Shown one piece after another: positions 44,201 through 56,200 of a DNA stretch of 64,000 nt (position 1 is the first letter of the stretch; each line of letters begins with the position of its first letter). Both the position numbers and the translations under genes were made by a program. Origin of the DNA: Halichondria panicea (lineage: Eukaryota; Porifera; Demospongiae; Suberitida; Halichondriidae); NCBI RefSeq assembly GCF_963675165.1, contig NC_087377.1, forward strand, positions 11,146,632 through 11,210,631, written 5' to 3'. The notes beneath the pieces are model-generated. The model made no database searches and was not told the origin of the DNA. It worked only from the letters and a program-made list of their open reading frames with translations.

Positions 44201-47200
44201 GTGAGTTTATCAATTCAATTTTGTGAAATCTATTCTAACACCTTTGCTAATGTTTCCCTTGCCTAGTTGACTGTTTAACAATTATCGATTATCTTGATTG
44301 TAGATAAGTAATTTCTTCATTAGAATTTCAGTGTGCGTTTTGCCAATCCATAGTACATGATGAAAATGAACACCTCTCTAGACTATGTATACTGTATGTG
44401 GTAGTGCATGCCCTCATGCCCTGGCCTTATAGCGCATACGAATGTAGCATTCAGACAGCGATGTAATGATGATTCACTTTCTCCACCTCCTTCGATAGTA
44501 CCTCCTGCTCTACCGGCTTCACTATCAGCCGCTAGTATCAACAACACACGTTACAACATCACATGGACTCTCACTCACACCACACCCGATCAACAAGCCT
44601 CCAGCCTGCTCATTAACGTGTCCAAACCGTCCCCTACCATCATTCAGGTAAATGTATATTCACTGTGCCAAATAATATCTGTGTATGGCACCAAGAGTTC
44701 TAATGAACTCTTGATGGCACACATGTACAGTGCATGAAACCTTTCAATGGTGAAAAGCCAACTCTAAACGAATATGGCCAGGGCTATAAGGTCCTAGTAA
44801 TAAAACTGGAACAGTGTTTTAATTGGTACGAACTTCACTAAGGAACAGCATACTGCAGTTTTAGCACTAGAGACTATAAAAATCACAGCATGCAGATTCA
44901 GCAAAGAAAGAAGCTTGTAATGATGATTCACTTCACCTCCTCCGATAGAAAGAAGCTTTCATAACTGGAGCCCTGTTTTTTAGTAGAATCAGACACACGA
45001 ACACACTGACCGACTACTATGCCTACGAGCCTAGCACCTCAAGTGATTTATTGTCAAAATTATTGTTTCCCTGGTCACTACAGGTGCCCTCCTCAGTCAG
45101 TGAGGTCTTTGTATTTGAGGTGGAGCCTGGTAATGATTACACTCTCTCTCTGACAGCTGCCAATGTGGACGGCAGTGTCAGTACTGATCCTGTAGTGTTC
45201 ACCACTCCTGCAGCAGGTTAGTGCATTTGGATATGATGACCCTTTACCAGCTAATCCTTCCAGTGAAATCGTAGCTTTTTAAAACGCGACCTTTACCATA
45301 CGACATTATCTCCACTACACAGCTCCCCTCATCATCTCTGCTGATGTTCAACGTCTCAACTCGACTGCTTTGAGCCTCACCTTTGACCTGCACTACACTG
45401 GAGGAGGTGACATCACTACCATCTCTTTATCAGTCAATGGACGTACTTTCCCAGTCAGTGACGTGCGATCAACGTCCCGGAACACATGGACAGGAATGGT
45501 GGTCAGTGACGAGGTCAAGAGTTTGGAGTATTCGACTGACTTGGAGTTCTCTGTGTCTCTCACAAACCAGCAATCTCTGACAATGGTGGCCAGCACTAGA
45601 CAGAGCTTCAGTAAGTCAGTACTAGTGGATATGCTTTGTTCAGTATAGTGGGTAATTTTCGTTGGTGCACATTTTTGTATATGACTACCATTACATATTT
45701 CGTATTATAAGTATAACTTTCGTACAGCACGAAGTTCTTGAATCATTTTTTTAAAAATATATTCGTACATCTCAGAATAGTGACGTAGCACCTATTGCTA
45801 GACTCGCAAGCCGTCACTGTTGTAGGCGAACAGTAGACTAGTCAAACTCCGTGTTGAGACTCGTGTAATGTTTGCCACGATTAACTGCAAGATCAATGAT
45901 AGTGACGTTTCACTAGAAAACTCTACGTATCACATGCAGTATACTGACATCACGAAAACCACAGCCACTTAAAAATATTTTCTGATATGCTGACTGTGCA
46001 ACACGAGTCTCAACACGGAGTTGGACCAGTCTACTGTTCGCCTGCAACAGTGACGGCTTGCGAGTCTACCTATTGCGCATAACAATTTCGCAGTTTTAAT
46101 TTTCGGATTAATACTCTTGTACAAAAAGTATAAACAGTTTGAAAATAATCCGCTATACGGTTATATGAGGCCTATACACATTTTAGAGACATAATAACGG
46201 TGACATTGTATTTTGTGCGACTAGTCTATATGTGACATTGTACGAATAATTATATACAGTATGAACGAATCATTGAGTGTAATAACGTAACCACGGTAGA
46301 TCTTATACTGTTGGTTGTAATTCCATATGCTCTCTTTCTCTCCCAGTTCCCCCTGGGGCCCCGACTGTGCAAATGTCCGTCACGGAGACCTCCATCATTC
46401 TGCAAGTGACGCTGTCAGGAATAGCCACTGAGCCGATAGAATATATCGTTGCTGAGGTACACAATAGCACCCAACTAGTTGCTATGACTAATCTTACTGG
46501 AGCGTTCTCACGAGGGGAAGTGGTTGAAGTGACTGTTGGTGGGTTGAGCCCGGGAACACAGTACACAGCTGTGGCTTACGGGGTCAACGCTGGTGGTGCG
46601 GGGGATCAAAGCAGTCCGTTTACATTCAGCACGGGTGAGTAGCTAAGAGAGAGTGATGGCAATTATATAAGTACCGGTGCTTTTATATGAGGATTGAGTT
46701 GCTTTCGAGAATGTGCACTCTTAAAGGGCTTTCCCGTTGACTTTTAAAGAATGTGATTTATGACCTGGGTAAAATTGCTCTTTTCATACCAATTTATGAG
46801 CCGTGAACAGTTTTGTTTAATAACCTTGGTGATGTGTATGGTCCTAGTATAGGTTACAAATGACATGGATAGTTTGCGTGCATATCGTATTCAAATTTGA
46901 ATTCACTCACAATGATATAATCGTAAGCGTAACCTGTACGAGTGTTGCTATGATACAGACCCACAGACAATTCTCAGCTAGGCTTACAATATTGTGACCA
47001 TCTATTTCTTACAACGTGACTTATTTATTATTTTGTTTGTTCTCTAAATCCTCATTTGGTTGTCCGTGTTACTGTACATGTACATATAGGCAGCCAGCCA
47101 CACATTTTTGCCCAGGGTATAATTATCAGTAAATGCCATGAATCCGTTTACATAATTATACGTGTGGTTAAATTAGTGAAACTAAAGTAGCAAGTGACTC

Positions 47201-49808
47201 ACATCCTATCCCCCCATGCACAGCTGGCTCCAGCACGATGCTGTCCCAGGAGGCCGTGATAGGTATCGCCATTGTGGGCTCAGTGGTGGGTACCGTTGCC
47301 TTGGTGTTGGCCATCATCGGCTGTTTCTACTGCATCAGGCGATGCAAGACCAGAGGAGGAGAGAAATACTGTACTGCAGGTGAGAAGTTGCCATATAGCG
47401 CAACATTTTAGAAGGGCTTTAATTTTTGCTGTTTTCGTCAATCCTCCAAGAAAATTACCACGAAATGCTTAGCTAATTACGGAAGATACAACGTCATTTG
47501 ATCAAATAGCGCGAAACTTATTCACCGAAATGCTTTTAGAGGCCATTCCACAAAATTTAAGTGCCTCAAAAATTTCACGCTATACGTATATATAGGCAGA
47601 TGCTTCTCATGTTGATAAGAATCAGGGTCACTGCTATCTCCACAGAACAGTGAAACCTGTTTATAGAGGTCACCTTTGTATACTGGCTGTACTAAAGAAA
47701 TGGCCTGCTAACATAATTTGGACGCAGGCTCTAGGACCAATTTATAGAAGGTGGACCTGGTTTTTTTAGGGGTGACCACAATAGACTGTACTATGGCTAC
47801 CTGTATATCCTCCAGATTATACTCTTAGAGATAAGGCCGGACACTTACGCATGTAAGCCAAGGCCGTTTACTGATAATAGGTTCGAGTTTTTTTTCTGTA
47901 TATATCTACCTTGGTCGTATGACTACCATCTGATAATTCAACATGATTGTGTGTACTATGCGTTCTCTATTACCGAACAAGAGGTTGTGGCACTGGAGTC
48001 TTTGATAAGCTATCTAGGTGCCCATAGTTATGGTTTGTGGTGAAAACTCAAAGATAATTTGTGGTGTGTACACTACCACAGCAATGGACAGCAATAGGTC
48101 TGCCAGAGACAGTGCGGCATCACTGTCCAGTGTCCACACACTAGCTAGCCTATCAGATGATTATTCTATATACAGGTTTCATATACTGCACAACTAGCAT
48201 ACTAGCCTAAAAGTTGTCTGCTACCTTGCAATTTGCGGTTCTTTCTCTCCATAATTGTTATTTAGTAGTGGCGTGATTGTAGAGACTTTCGTTTCAACCA
48301 TAGGTGCAGCTAAATCAGTCAATTTGTGTTGATCTAGCTGCTATAGATTATCTAGTTGGGGCATAATTGCTAATTTACTTGTAAAGAGGTTGTTTTGGTA
48401 GCATCCTTTTGAGAGGCCGTAACTTGAGCCAATAGTTTTCACTTTGAGTTCCACTGACAGGTTCCCTTGTAAATGTCAGTGAAACAGATCATGCATGTGA
48501 ATGGTAGATGCATGCTGTTACGATCATAGAATTTTGTTGTAGAATACAATGAAGCGACCTTGACTACACCTTTACCAGCAGTGCTAGCAGCAACCACGAA
48601 AATAAGATCCAGGGAGCTGACTAAATATTGCTCTTGAAATAAACCCACTGTCAATGTATTTACAAATATCCTCTCTCCCTCTCCCCTTTTCTCCGGTTAG
48701 ATTACAAGGAGGAGCCAAGATACGTGCAAAGATCGGATCAAGTGTAAGTCATGCGCAGGTGTTTGTTGATGTTTAGTTTAATGGTGTAACGGATACATGG
48801 TTTGATCACATGATTATGTATCCCAGCAATCTGTCTCGCACTCCATTTTCGAGCATCTCCCCATAACTCGTTCTCATATCAGATGTTTGGAAGGCATCGA
48901 TATCTTGATCTTTAGCCCTCCTACCATCTAATTAGCTCCAAACCATTCGATATTATAATGTTACTTGTGACAATCACTTTCAATGTAGCATATCCATTCC
49001 CAGTTGATTTAAACCACTTCCAACTGAACTGGCAAATTATATTTCACCAATAATAATTAACTCGATCCAAAGTGTTTATAGTTACTTGTGACAGTATAGT
49101 ACTACTGTAGCATTTCCCGTTTGTGTTTGGAATCACTTGCAACTAAACAGGCAAAATGATACAATGTAGTCGTTTGAGCTACGTATAACGATAATATAAT
49201 ATCTACCTCTCTCTCTCTGCAGACCGACCAAGAATGGCAGTTTCATCTACCATTCCAGAGGGGAGGGCACGTACACTCCTCGCAGTCCCGTCATCTCCTC
49301 CCGTGCCAGTTCCAGCGTACCCCCTCTGGGCACAGACTACTCGTACGAGGACTCCGAAGTCGACATTGTGTTCCCCTCCAACGAACTGCACAAGAGACAA
49401 AATGACTTACTTGACAACCACTCCCACTTCCAGTATCGACATTCTCCTGCACCTCTCAAAATATCCCCAAAGGTGCGTTCTCTCGTTCAATGATCATTAG
49501 TGTCGTGTGTGTGTCTGCATATTAATTGGGTGTGAAGAGTGTGGCTTATCACAACTCTTCCATCCCCTTATGACAAGTGATAATTGAGTGACAGAATCTG
49601 ATTAACATAAGTATATATGCAGCCAATCTCTTACGCCTATACTTACTGCCTGAATGATTATTATGTGCATAGCGCCCGATGCCTACATGATTGAAATTGC
49701 CTCTCCCCCTTGCAGCACCTCCTCTCCAACTCCTCGTCAATGCTCAGCCCTGACCCTGATATCGGCTCCCCGCCACTCACTGCTCTCTCTTACGCTACCG
49801 ACGTCTAA
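38214..49808 (+). CDS. Gene C: Ig3-FN3x3 transmembrane receptor, Ser/Pro-rich PDZ-type tail (~782 aa)
   Basis: Exons: 38214-38298, 42560-42638, 42760-42959, 43339-43599, 43877-44200, 44499-44647, 45084-45216, 45323-45610, 46347-46634, 47224-47379, 48701-48743, 49223-49472 and 49716-49808 (2349 bp in frame). The signal peptide and ectodomain parallel gene B exon by exon, with identical exon sizes except Ig1 (200 versus 203 bp). Ig1 spans ~29-121, the cysteine-free Ig2 and Ig3 ~122-316, and three FN3 ~317-602. The membrane helix is ~614-640. The tail of about 140 residues lies on four exons, is rich in Ser, Pro and Tyr (T-D-Y-S-Y-E-D-S), and ends Y-A-T-D-V, a class I PDZ-ligand pattern. The tail layout matches gene D, not B. 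Gene D starts 393 bp downstream. Confidence 0.88.
38299..42559. other. Gene C intron 1
   Basis: About 4.3 kb with no supported exon, nearly identical to gene B intron 1 over most of its length. It contains the C-specific insertion at 41735-42045. Confidence 0.75.
41900..42030. mobile_element. Foldback element, family F1 (complete copy)
   Basis: 'agacactgtttaggaagttt' and 'aaacttcctaaacagtgtct' are perfect ends. The inner arms 'gatttagaag' / 'cttctaaatc' and the centre 'cactgcgttcgggatacta' match the other F1 copies. Gene B lacks it at the corresponding place. Confidence 0.82.
42980..43111 (+). repeat. 9-bp minisatellite directly behind gene C Ig1 exon
   Basis: About 14 units of GGTGTATCT / GGTGTAGCT / GGGGTAGCT type start 20 bp after the donor at 42960. 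Gene B has essentially one unit at the same place. The repeat is open in the Ig1 frame, reading repeated G-V-S / G-V-A, up to a stop at 43121-43123. Confidence 0.9.
45799..46068. mobile_element. MITE with perfect terminal repeats and 8-bp target duplication
   Basis: Ends 'tagactcgcaagccgtcact' and its complement at 46049-46068, with arms of about 68 bp. CCTATTGC stands on both sides (45791-45798 and 46069-46076). An 8-bp duplication is typical of hAT-type insertion, though the end sequence alone does not prove the superfamily. It lies in the gene C intron before the third FN3 exon and is absent from gene B. Confidence 0.85.
47390..47800. repeat. Two MITE-like elements in gene C intron after TM exon
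   Basis: At 47390-47590, 'ccatatagcgcaaca' at the left and 'tttcacgctatacgta' at the right form weak inverted ends of the M1 style. At 47650-47800, 'cagtgaaacctgtttataga' and 'ggtgaccacaatagactgt' form another imperfect pair. The remaining intron, to 48700, shows nothing I can identify. Confidence 0.45.
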
Positions 49809-50201
49809 CTGTTGCCATGACTAAATGTAGTATACAAAGTTTTTCACTAGATTATAGATGTCTAAATTATTGATAGTTTTATGTGTTAATCATTACAATT
49901 ATACTTTTCATTAATAATTATTTTCACAGCAGCATCAATTTTTATCTTTCCTAATAGATAGAGTCTTTTAGCATAATAATTATCTAGCGATGATCTTGCT
50001 CTCTGCGCATGCGCAATTAGTAGAGGCATGCTGCATGGATAATATTACCACAACTATTGTGAGTGGGTGGATATTGCTTAGGCTATGACTTATAGCATTA
50101 TGTATGAAGACTTAACACATATTCAGAGGCGGAGAGCTCACCGAAAGAAGCTGAATATTACCCCCAACTGCAAGTGCAAGTGAGAGCTAGTCAGATCGAA
50201 G

Positions 50202-53200
50202 ATGTTGCCGTGCAGTAGAGAAGCCTTGTTGCAAAGACTGCTCCAAATGAGCATGCTGCTCTGTTTACTACAAGTGCAGCTCTGCAGCTCCCAAAGTGAG
50301 TATCTATTGTATTGTCCACCCACCATGCATTGAGACATCTCTCTATATAGTTAGTATAGTAGCCTTTGCAAACACAAGCTAGCTACAAACTGACGCTGCA
50401 TGCATCAATGAATCTTGAGCCAGCTCTCCCACCTATATATATATATATAAATTATGTATATATATAGCTACGCTGCTAGCAGGTTAAGTGTGGCCCACAT
50501 GCAAATCTAATCAATATATATAGGGTCAATGATTCTGTATTAAACAGCAACATGGAAGTACATAGGCTATGTACTTTCCATGTTGAGCTGAGTTCTCAGT
50601 GTGCTGAATTTCCTATAGCTTATAATTATTGCTGTGGATTATTGCATATCAATTTCTAGAATCAATGTTTCCAAAGGTCATCTCATTGTCCATCAATCCT
50701 ATAGAAATTACCAGCCGGAATAAAATTATTGTAGATTATTGACTGGTTTACATGCCTCAAATTAGTTCCACATGGACACTTCAAGGATCCATATGTTCAT
50801 ACCAACATAAAGTACAGCAGTTATTATTGATACTTCCTTGAATGGCGTCCTTACAAGAAAGCTCCAAATTAGTGAGTAGATGTAATTATCAAAACATCCA
50901 GTCTGTGTGGAGCATAGACCACACACAAAATTAATGTATTTGATTTGGCAAAATATATTATTTACTTTCTCATTTGATCGCAACTGCTGAACCAGTAAAT
51001 CAGTAATGAATAGGCTCGTAATGTAGCAGCTAGTGTTCCCACTAATGGACCTCCATCACGATTACAGCAACTCGATCAGGTAACAGAACACAATATACAT
51101 ATCATATGGTGTAAGGTTGTCTAATTGTGGTAGTAAGTATTCGAGAACATATGTGTGGAACTAATGGCCCTGAGGGATGTTTACGAGTGACCTAATGGAT
51201 TTTGAATTCTATATACTCAACCACAAAGTTCTCAAGTAGCTACCAAATTTCAATATCGAGTGGCGGACGTGTACTTGTGGTTGCACGGTTGGTTTGGCTT
51301 GACATTGACCCATCTGTGTGGGGGGGAAGGAGACATACTGTGGGAACGTGATATAATACCCAGCAATCTGCATTTTGTGTGATTCAAGTGGTCATGCAGC
51401 GATTCTGAAATTTGTGAGTGTTTCCTCTTTAATCTCAATGCGAGGTGGAGTAGGAAATTTGGAGCGTGAAAAGTAATACATTTTTAATTTTAATACCCAC
51501 TATACAGTTAGTGTCCCCAATCAGTGCTGTAGGTAGATCCATGCAACTTTAATTTAGCGTGTTTATCAAGAGAATGGTTGAGAACCATCTGTGTGTGTGT
51601 GGGGGGAGGAAGGAGACATGATAACTGTGGCTACGAGAGAGATAATACCCAGCTATCTGTTTGACATGGTTTTGTGTGATTCAAGTGGTCAGCGAGTTAG
51701 AGATTCGGGAGTGTTTCCTCTTTAATCTGGAATGCTTCAATGGGGTAGGAAATTTGGAGCGCGTTGAAAACTTTAGTATACCTAACTTATATCACCGCAT
51801 GTTTCCCATCTTTTTTTGTGTGTTTATAATTATCAAGAATATAGCTTGGTCTACTGCTTGTTTACTTACAGCCAGTATATAAGAAACACTCTGATACACA
51901 GCTGTATAGTTGAAAGACTAACAGACAGCCAAACTCCTTATTGGAATACACAGTGGAGTTGTATCAACAAACTGTTTGTTTAATTACAGTAACATGTCAG
52001 TATGACTATATATCCCTATACCATTGATTCGTGTGTGATTGCATGTTAGTCAGTTATTCCTACAGCTTGAAATGCGACTATTACATAACAATAATGTACT
52101 ATATACTGCGTATAGTGCAGAGAGGGGTTACCTCCATATATGTAGGACACTGCACGTGCATAGACTAACTTTATCGATATTGTTATGAATTAATTGCTTT
52201 TGCAAATCGAAGGTTTTTGTGTGTACAGATTCCTAACAAGTTGTTGACCATATTAATTTTACTTTCATAGTTCCAAACCAAATATCTGTTTTTTCAATAA
52301 TCCCCCAGCCTGTCCATCCTTTAACCACTTCATCCTATCTTGGGTTTAGCTGTACAAACAATGCGTTACCCACACGACCATAAGGTGCTTCTCCTAAAAT
52401 TGAACTGAACCTAAGCCCTGCATGTATGCATGTTTGCCTCCAATGAATACTAGTTTGTATAACCACTACCAATTTTAGGCGAAAACATTTCACATCCGAG
52501 ACAGTAGATGGTATATTTTCATCTTAAACTGTGACGCTTAAGAAAACTGTTGAATAGAGTAATTGATATGATAAACACCTTTATGATTCACAAGCAAACT
52601 GTCTCCAATGGACAATAGAGTGAGTGAATTTACAGCTATAGTCTGATTATTCATACCATGCTTCCCGTTAACTGGTTAATTGATATTAGCTCTATAGCAC
52701 ATTCATTGAACAGAAAGGTGTTGACTGTTGCTTTCAACACAACTGTAACGTATTGACAAGCGAGCAGTTTTCGTACACAAGAGGTGTAAAGCAACTTTAA
52801 GAAGGGCTATGTCAGCAGTGATGTTCTAACCATCAAGTGTATATGAATAATATTTTGCCCACCCTTGCACCCATTTTGCCCCTCTGTTCGGAAGGCCGGC
52901 AGACCAAATATCACCTCATGATTCCTCTATACATCGACACCTATGAATTAGGTACGTTTATTCATGCTGCTGATTACACTGAGAGATGGGGTTAATTTTA
53001 GTGCATCGGACCATTTTGGCGCTCTTGCATTAATTAGATTATAAAAGTAAACTAATTTCATGACGCAGGAAGAAACTTGATCCTCGGTATCAATTGACTT
53101 CAGTTGCACCTGCAAAATCAGGAAAGGGAGTAGTTTGTTCAATCGTTACATAAGTAGTGGCACATGCCAAATAATGGAGCCTCATAATTGTACAAAAGAC

Positions 53201-56200
53201 AGTCCCATACAGTAACTAGTAAAGGAGTGCATGTACAGTATATCTCTATGATAGAAACTCTACACAGTCTAGTACGGTATACTATGTAAACAACCAATTT
53301 ACCAGTACAAAGGGCAGTATATACATAGATTCAAGCAACGCACTGGCTGCATGTACATGTTCGAGTCCTCTCTCTCTCTCTGCATGTACCCGAGTTTCTC
53401 GTGGTAAAGGTTAACAATGTGCCTAGCTACTTACACTAATGGGTGGTTTTTGTTTTGTTTAGACTCCATAAGGAGGTGAGAAGCTGTGTGGTTCAATTTA
53501 TGATCTTGTGGTTGTGTGTTGCTTAACAAACCGGCCCACACCCTTCTTTTGGTTAGGACCTCATAAACAGTACATACATACTTCCAGGCCAATGAATAAT
53601 GGATGTCCATAATGAATACCGGTAAATCTTTGAGTTGTGATGAAGGTCATACATGTTTTTAAGAGAACGTTTCTATAGTGGTTGTGAGGTCATGTGTCCA
53701 CATTCATGTGCTCTAGTTATAATTATGAAGACTCTCTGGTGTAATCAAACTATTCGAGAATGCGTGTGTGTATAAATCCAATGTGAAAAAAGGCTATCCT
53801 ATATCTAATCATGGGTAAAGTAGGTGCATTATATAATTATGAAGATCAGTGTGAAATTCAAAGGCAGGAAGCCTCAGTGGTCAACTTTGGTCCTGTTGTT
53901 TTCGTTGAAGCCATGGGTGCCAAACCAGGCTTATCAGGACAGAAGATCTTGGTGGCATTATTCAGTTAGCTGAGATTCACCCAGATAAACTCAGAGGTAA
54001 TTATCATGGAGACTCGGGATGTTAGCACATAAACAGCATCATGCATGGTTACGTACTTACGTTGCTGTTGCAGGTGTAGTTAATTATGACTACTGTAAAG
54101 TGATAGTGTACAGATAATAGAGACATAATAACTACGTGCATGCAGGTCCTGTATTGCATTGCATGGCTGTTTTTGTCGCTACTGTATATACCTTTTCTTG
54201 ATGTGTATCGTAATCTGGACCACTATCACAATAATTCCTGTATCTAGCTAAATTCTTCAGCTTCTTCTTGGGGTAGTTGAATCACGGTTTTAGTGTGGTA
54301 ACCAGTTTCCCCCATGTCACCAAGCAACCTTGCTTATCACTCACTTGAAAACACTCGAAACTCACCTCAAAGTTGACTCAGTGGCAAACTAATTCGAGTG
54401 GGTGCCATACAACTACTCCCGTGTGGTAGAGACCCGGTGTGGGAGTCTATGGGTCTATTTCTTCGTGTGGCTGGTACCCCTAACCTCAGTTCCATAGAAA
54501 CACCTGTTGATCTAAAGATAACAGACATTCCGTGGTCTAGACCTGTTCCAGTATTAGGAGGTATTCTAGAGACCCTTTGGTGCTGCTCGGAGAAAAGTGG
54601 ATAATTATCGGTGGCAGAAGGATGCAGTACTAGTGATTCTTTCCATTCAAGTGGTTTCAAGTGTTTTTGCTGGTGTGCATTGTCAAGTACTCTCCTCCAC
54701 ATTAAAAGGGACGCACACACAAAACCCATTATGCATGCAAATATACCCTAAGGGTGTATATGAGTTAATTCACTTCATTGTTACTAAATCAATTTCATTT
54801 GGGATAGTTTTGGCGGTATAGGAAAATTAAAATATGCTTTGAAAGCCAATAATTCATGGGTATACTGCACTTGAATGACATGCAGGCTCATATTCATAAA
54901 CGATGAATACATAAACGTGATAACGTGACAAACTGTTTATGCTGAATTCCCTACTTTTCACAGGGACGGATATTCAAGTGTCTCGTTTAGACGGCTCCAG
55001 ATCCATCATCAACATTTTGCAGCAGAGAGAGTACTACATGTTTGAGGGAGATGGCATCACCTTTAAGTGTATCTGCAGCAATCAGGGGTGAGAAAACGCA
55101 ATTAAGATAAAAATTATATTTCACACCGGTCGATCAATGTTAGACAGTACAACAAGTGTATATATGGCATGTCAAAGTGCGTCTGGCTAGCTATAAGGCA
55201 TCCTGAAAAGATGTAAGGCGTAGAATAAGGAATGTTCCTAGAAGTGTGCGGATGCAATGATGTATGTGTGGGGTGAAGGGTATGTAATGCACAAGTCATA
55301 CGGGTGATACAGGTACTTAGAGCAAGTGAATTATGTGATTTCATATCATACGCACAGGGCAAATGTAAACACGAGAGCAGTTTCGGTGAGATGGATACAC
55401 AAAGGAGAGATTATAGAGAGCAGTGAACAATGCATAACCCTCATCCACACTATATCGGAGGCTACCAGTAGCAACGACGGGGAGCACGAGTGTGAGGTCT
55501 CCTATGCTAACGGTACCGTGACCAGGCTCAGTGCAGGAACACTGGAGGTAGTCGGTGAGTGCATCGGTAGGGTAAAGATATCAGTACATGTACATCACAT
55601 TGGTAATTGCATTACTGTGTACAAATCCATATCTCAAAAGTGATTCCACTATAGTAGGGTAGAGTTAGCTTATAATTATATCTACTTTTGCTAATACAGT
55701 TTGTTGGAAAATACGTTTTGTTACAACTGGTGTGCTTTCTGTGCAGATCCCAACATCGTCGTGGCACCTCCATTTCAGTACGGGCTCATCGACACTAGTT
55801 CATCTCTCAACTGTACCACGACTTCCTCTGAGACTTCTAGCGTCTCCATCACCTGGTTCCACGATCGGGAGAATGGTGCATCGGCAAACAATCAGATTGA
55901 TCGTGTTCAAATCAGTCACGAGGGGATGTATGTGTGCAGTGTCTTTCTTGCCACCTTCGATCTCAGAGCCATCAGAATGATAAATTTCTCCGTTATTGGT
56001 ACGTTCATCTCTACATTCTCATTGAGGTTGTGCTGTAGTTTCACTAAAAAAAACATTTTTTTACATTATTGCTAAACATTGTTTTTTCTATTCCAGTTCC
56101 TCCGGTCATTCTGAACGACCTCATTGACTATGATCTACTCGGGAATCAGGCTGCTCAATTCACAGTAAATTTTCAGTCTCGGTTCCAGTCTGAAACCGTC

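Larger units (their letters stand above)
37325..46795. repeat. Segmental duplication, copy 2 (with 16691-30290)
   Basis: Downstream copy of the block described at 16691-30290, containing the EGF relic and most of gene C. Copy 2-specific insertions include ~41735-42045 (with an F1 foldback), the intronic minisatellite at 42980-43111 and the element at 45799-46068. Confidence 0.92.

Noticed and set aside
49203-49500. Open frames on both strands over gene C tail exon 49223-49472
   Set aside because: Shadow frames. The supported frame is the one continuing from exon 48701-48743 in phase 2.
54367-54729. 120-aa open frame on the minus strand in gene D intron 1
   Set aside because: No recognisable domain, no splice-linked partner, opposite strand to every supported gene, and internal repeat character. 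Treated as chance.
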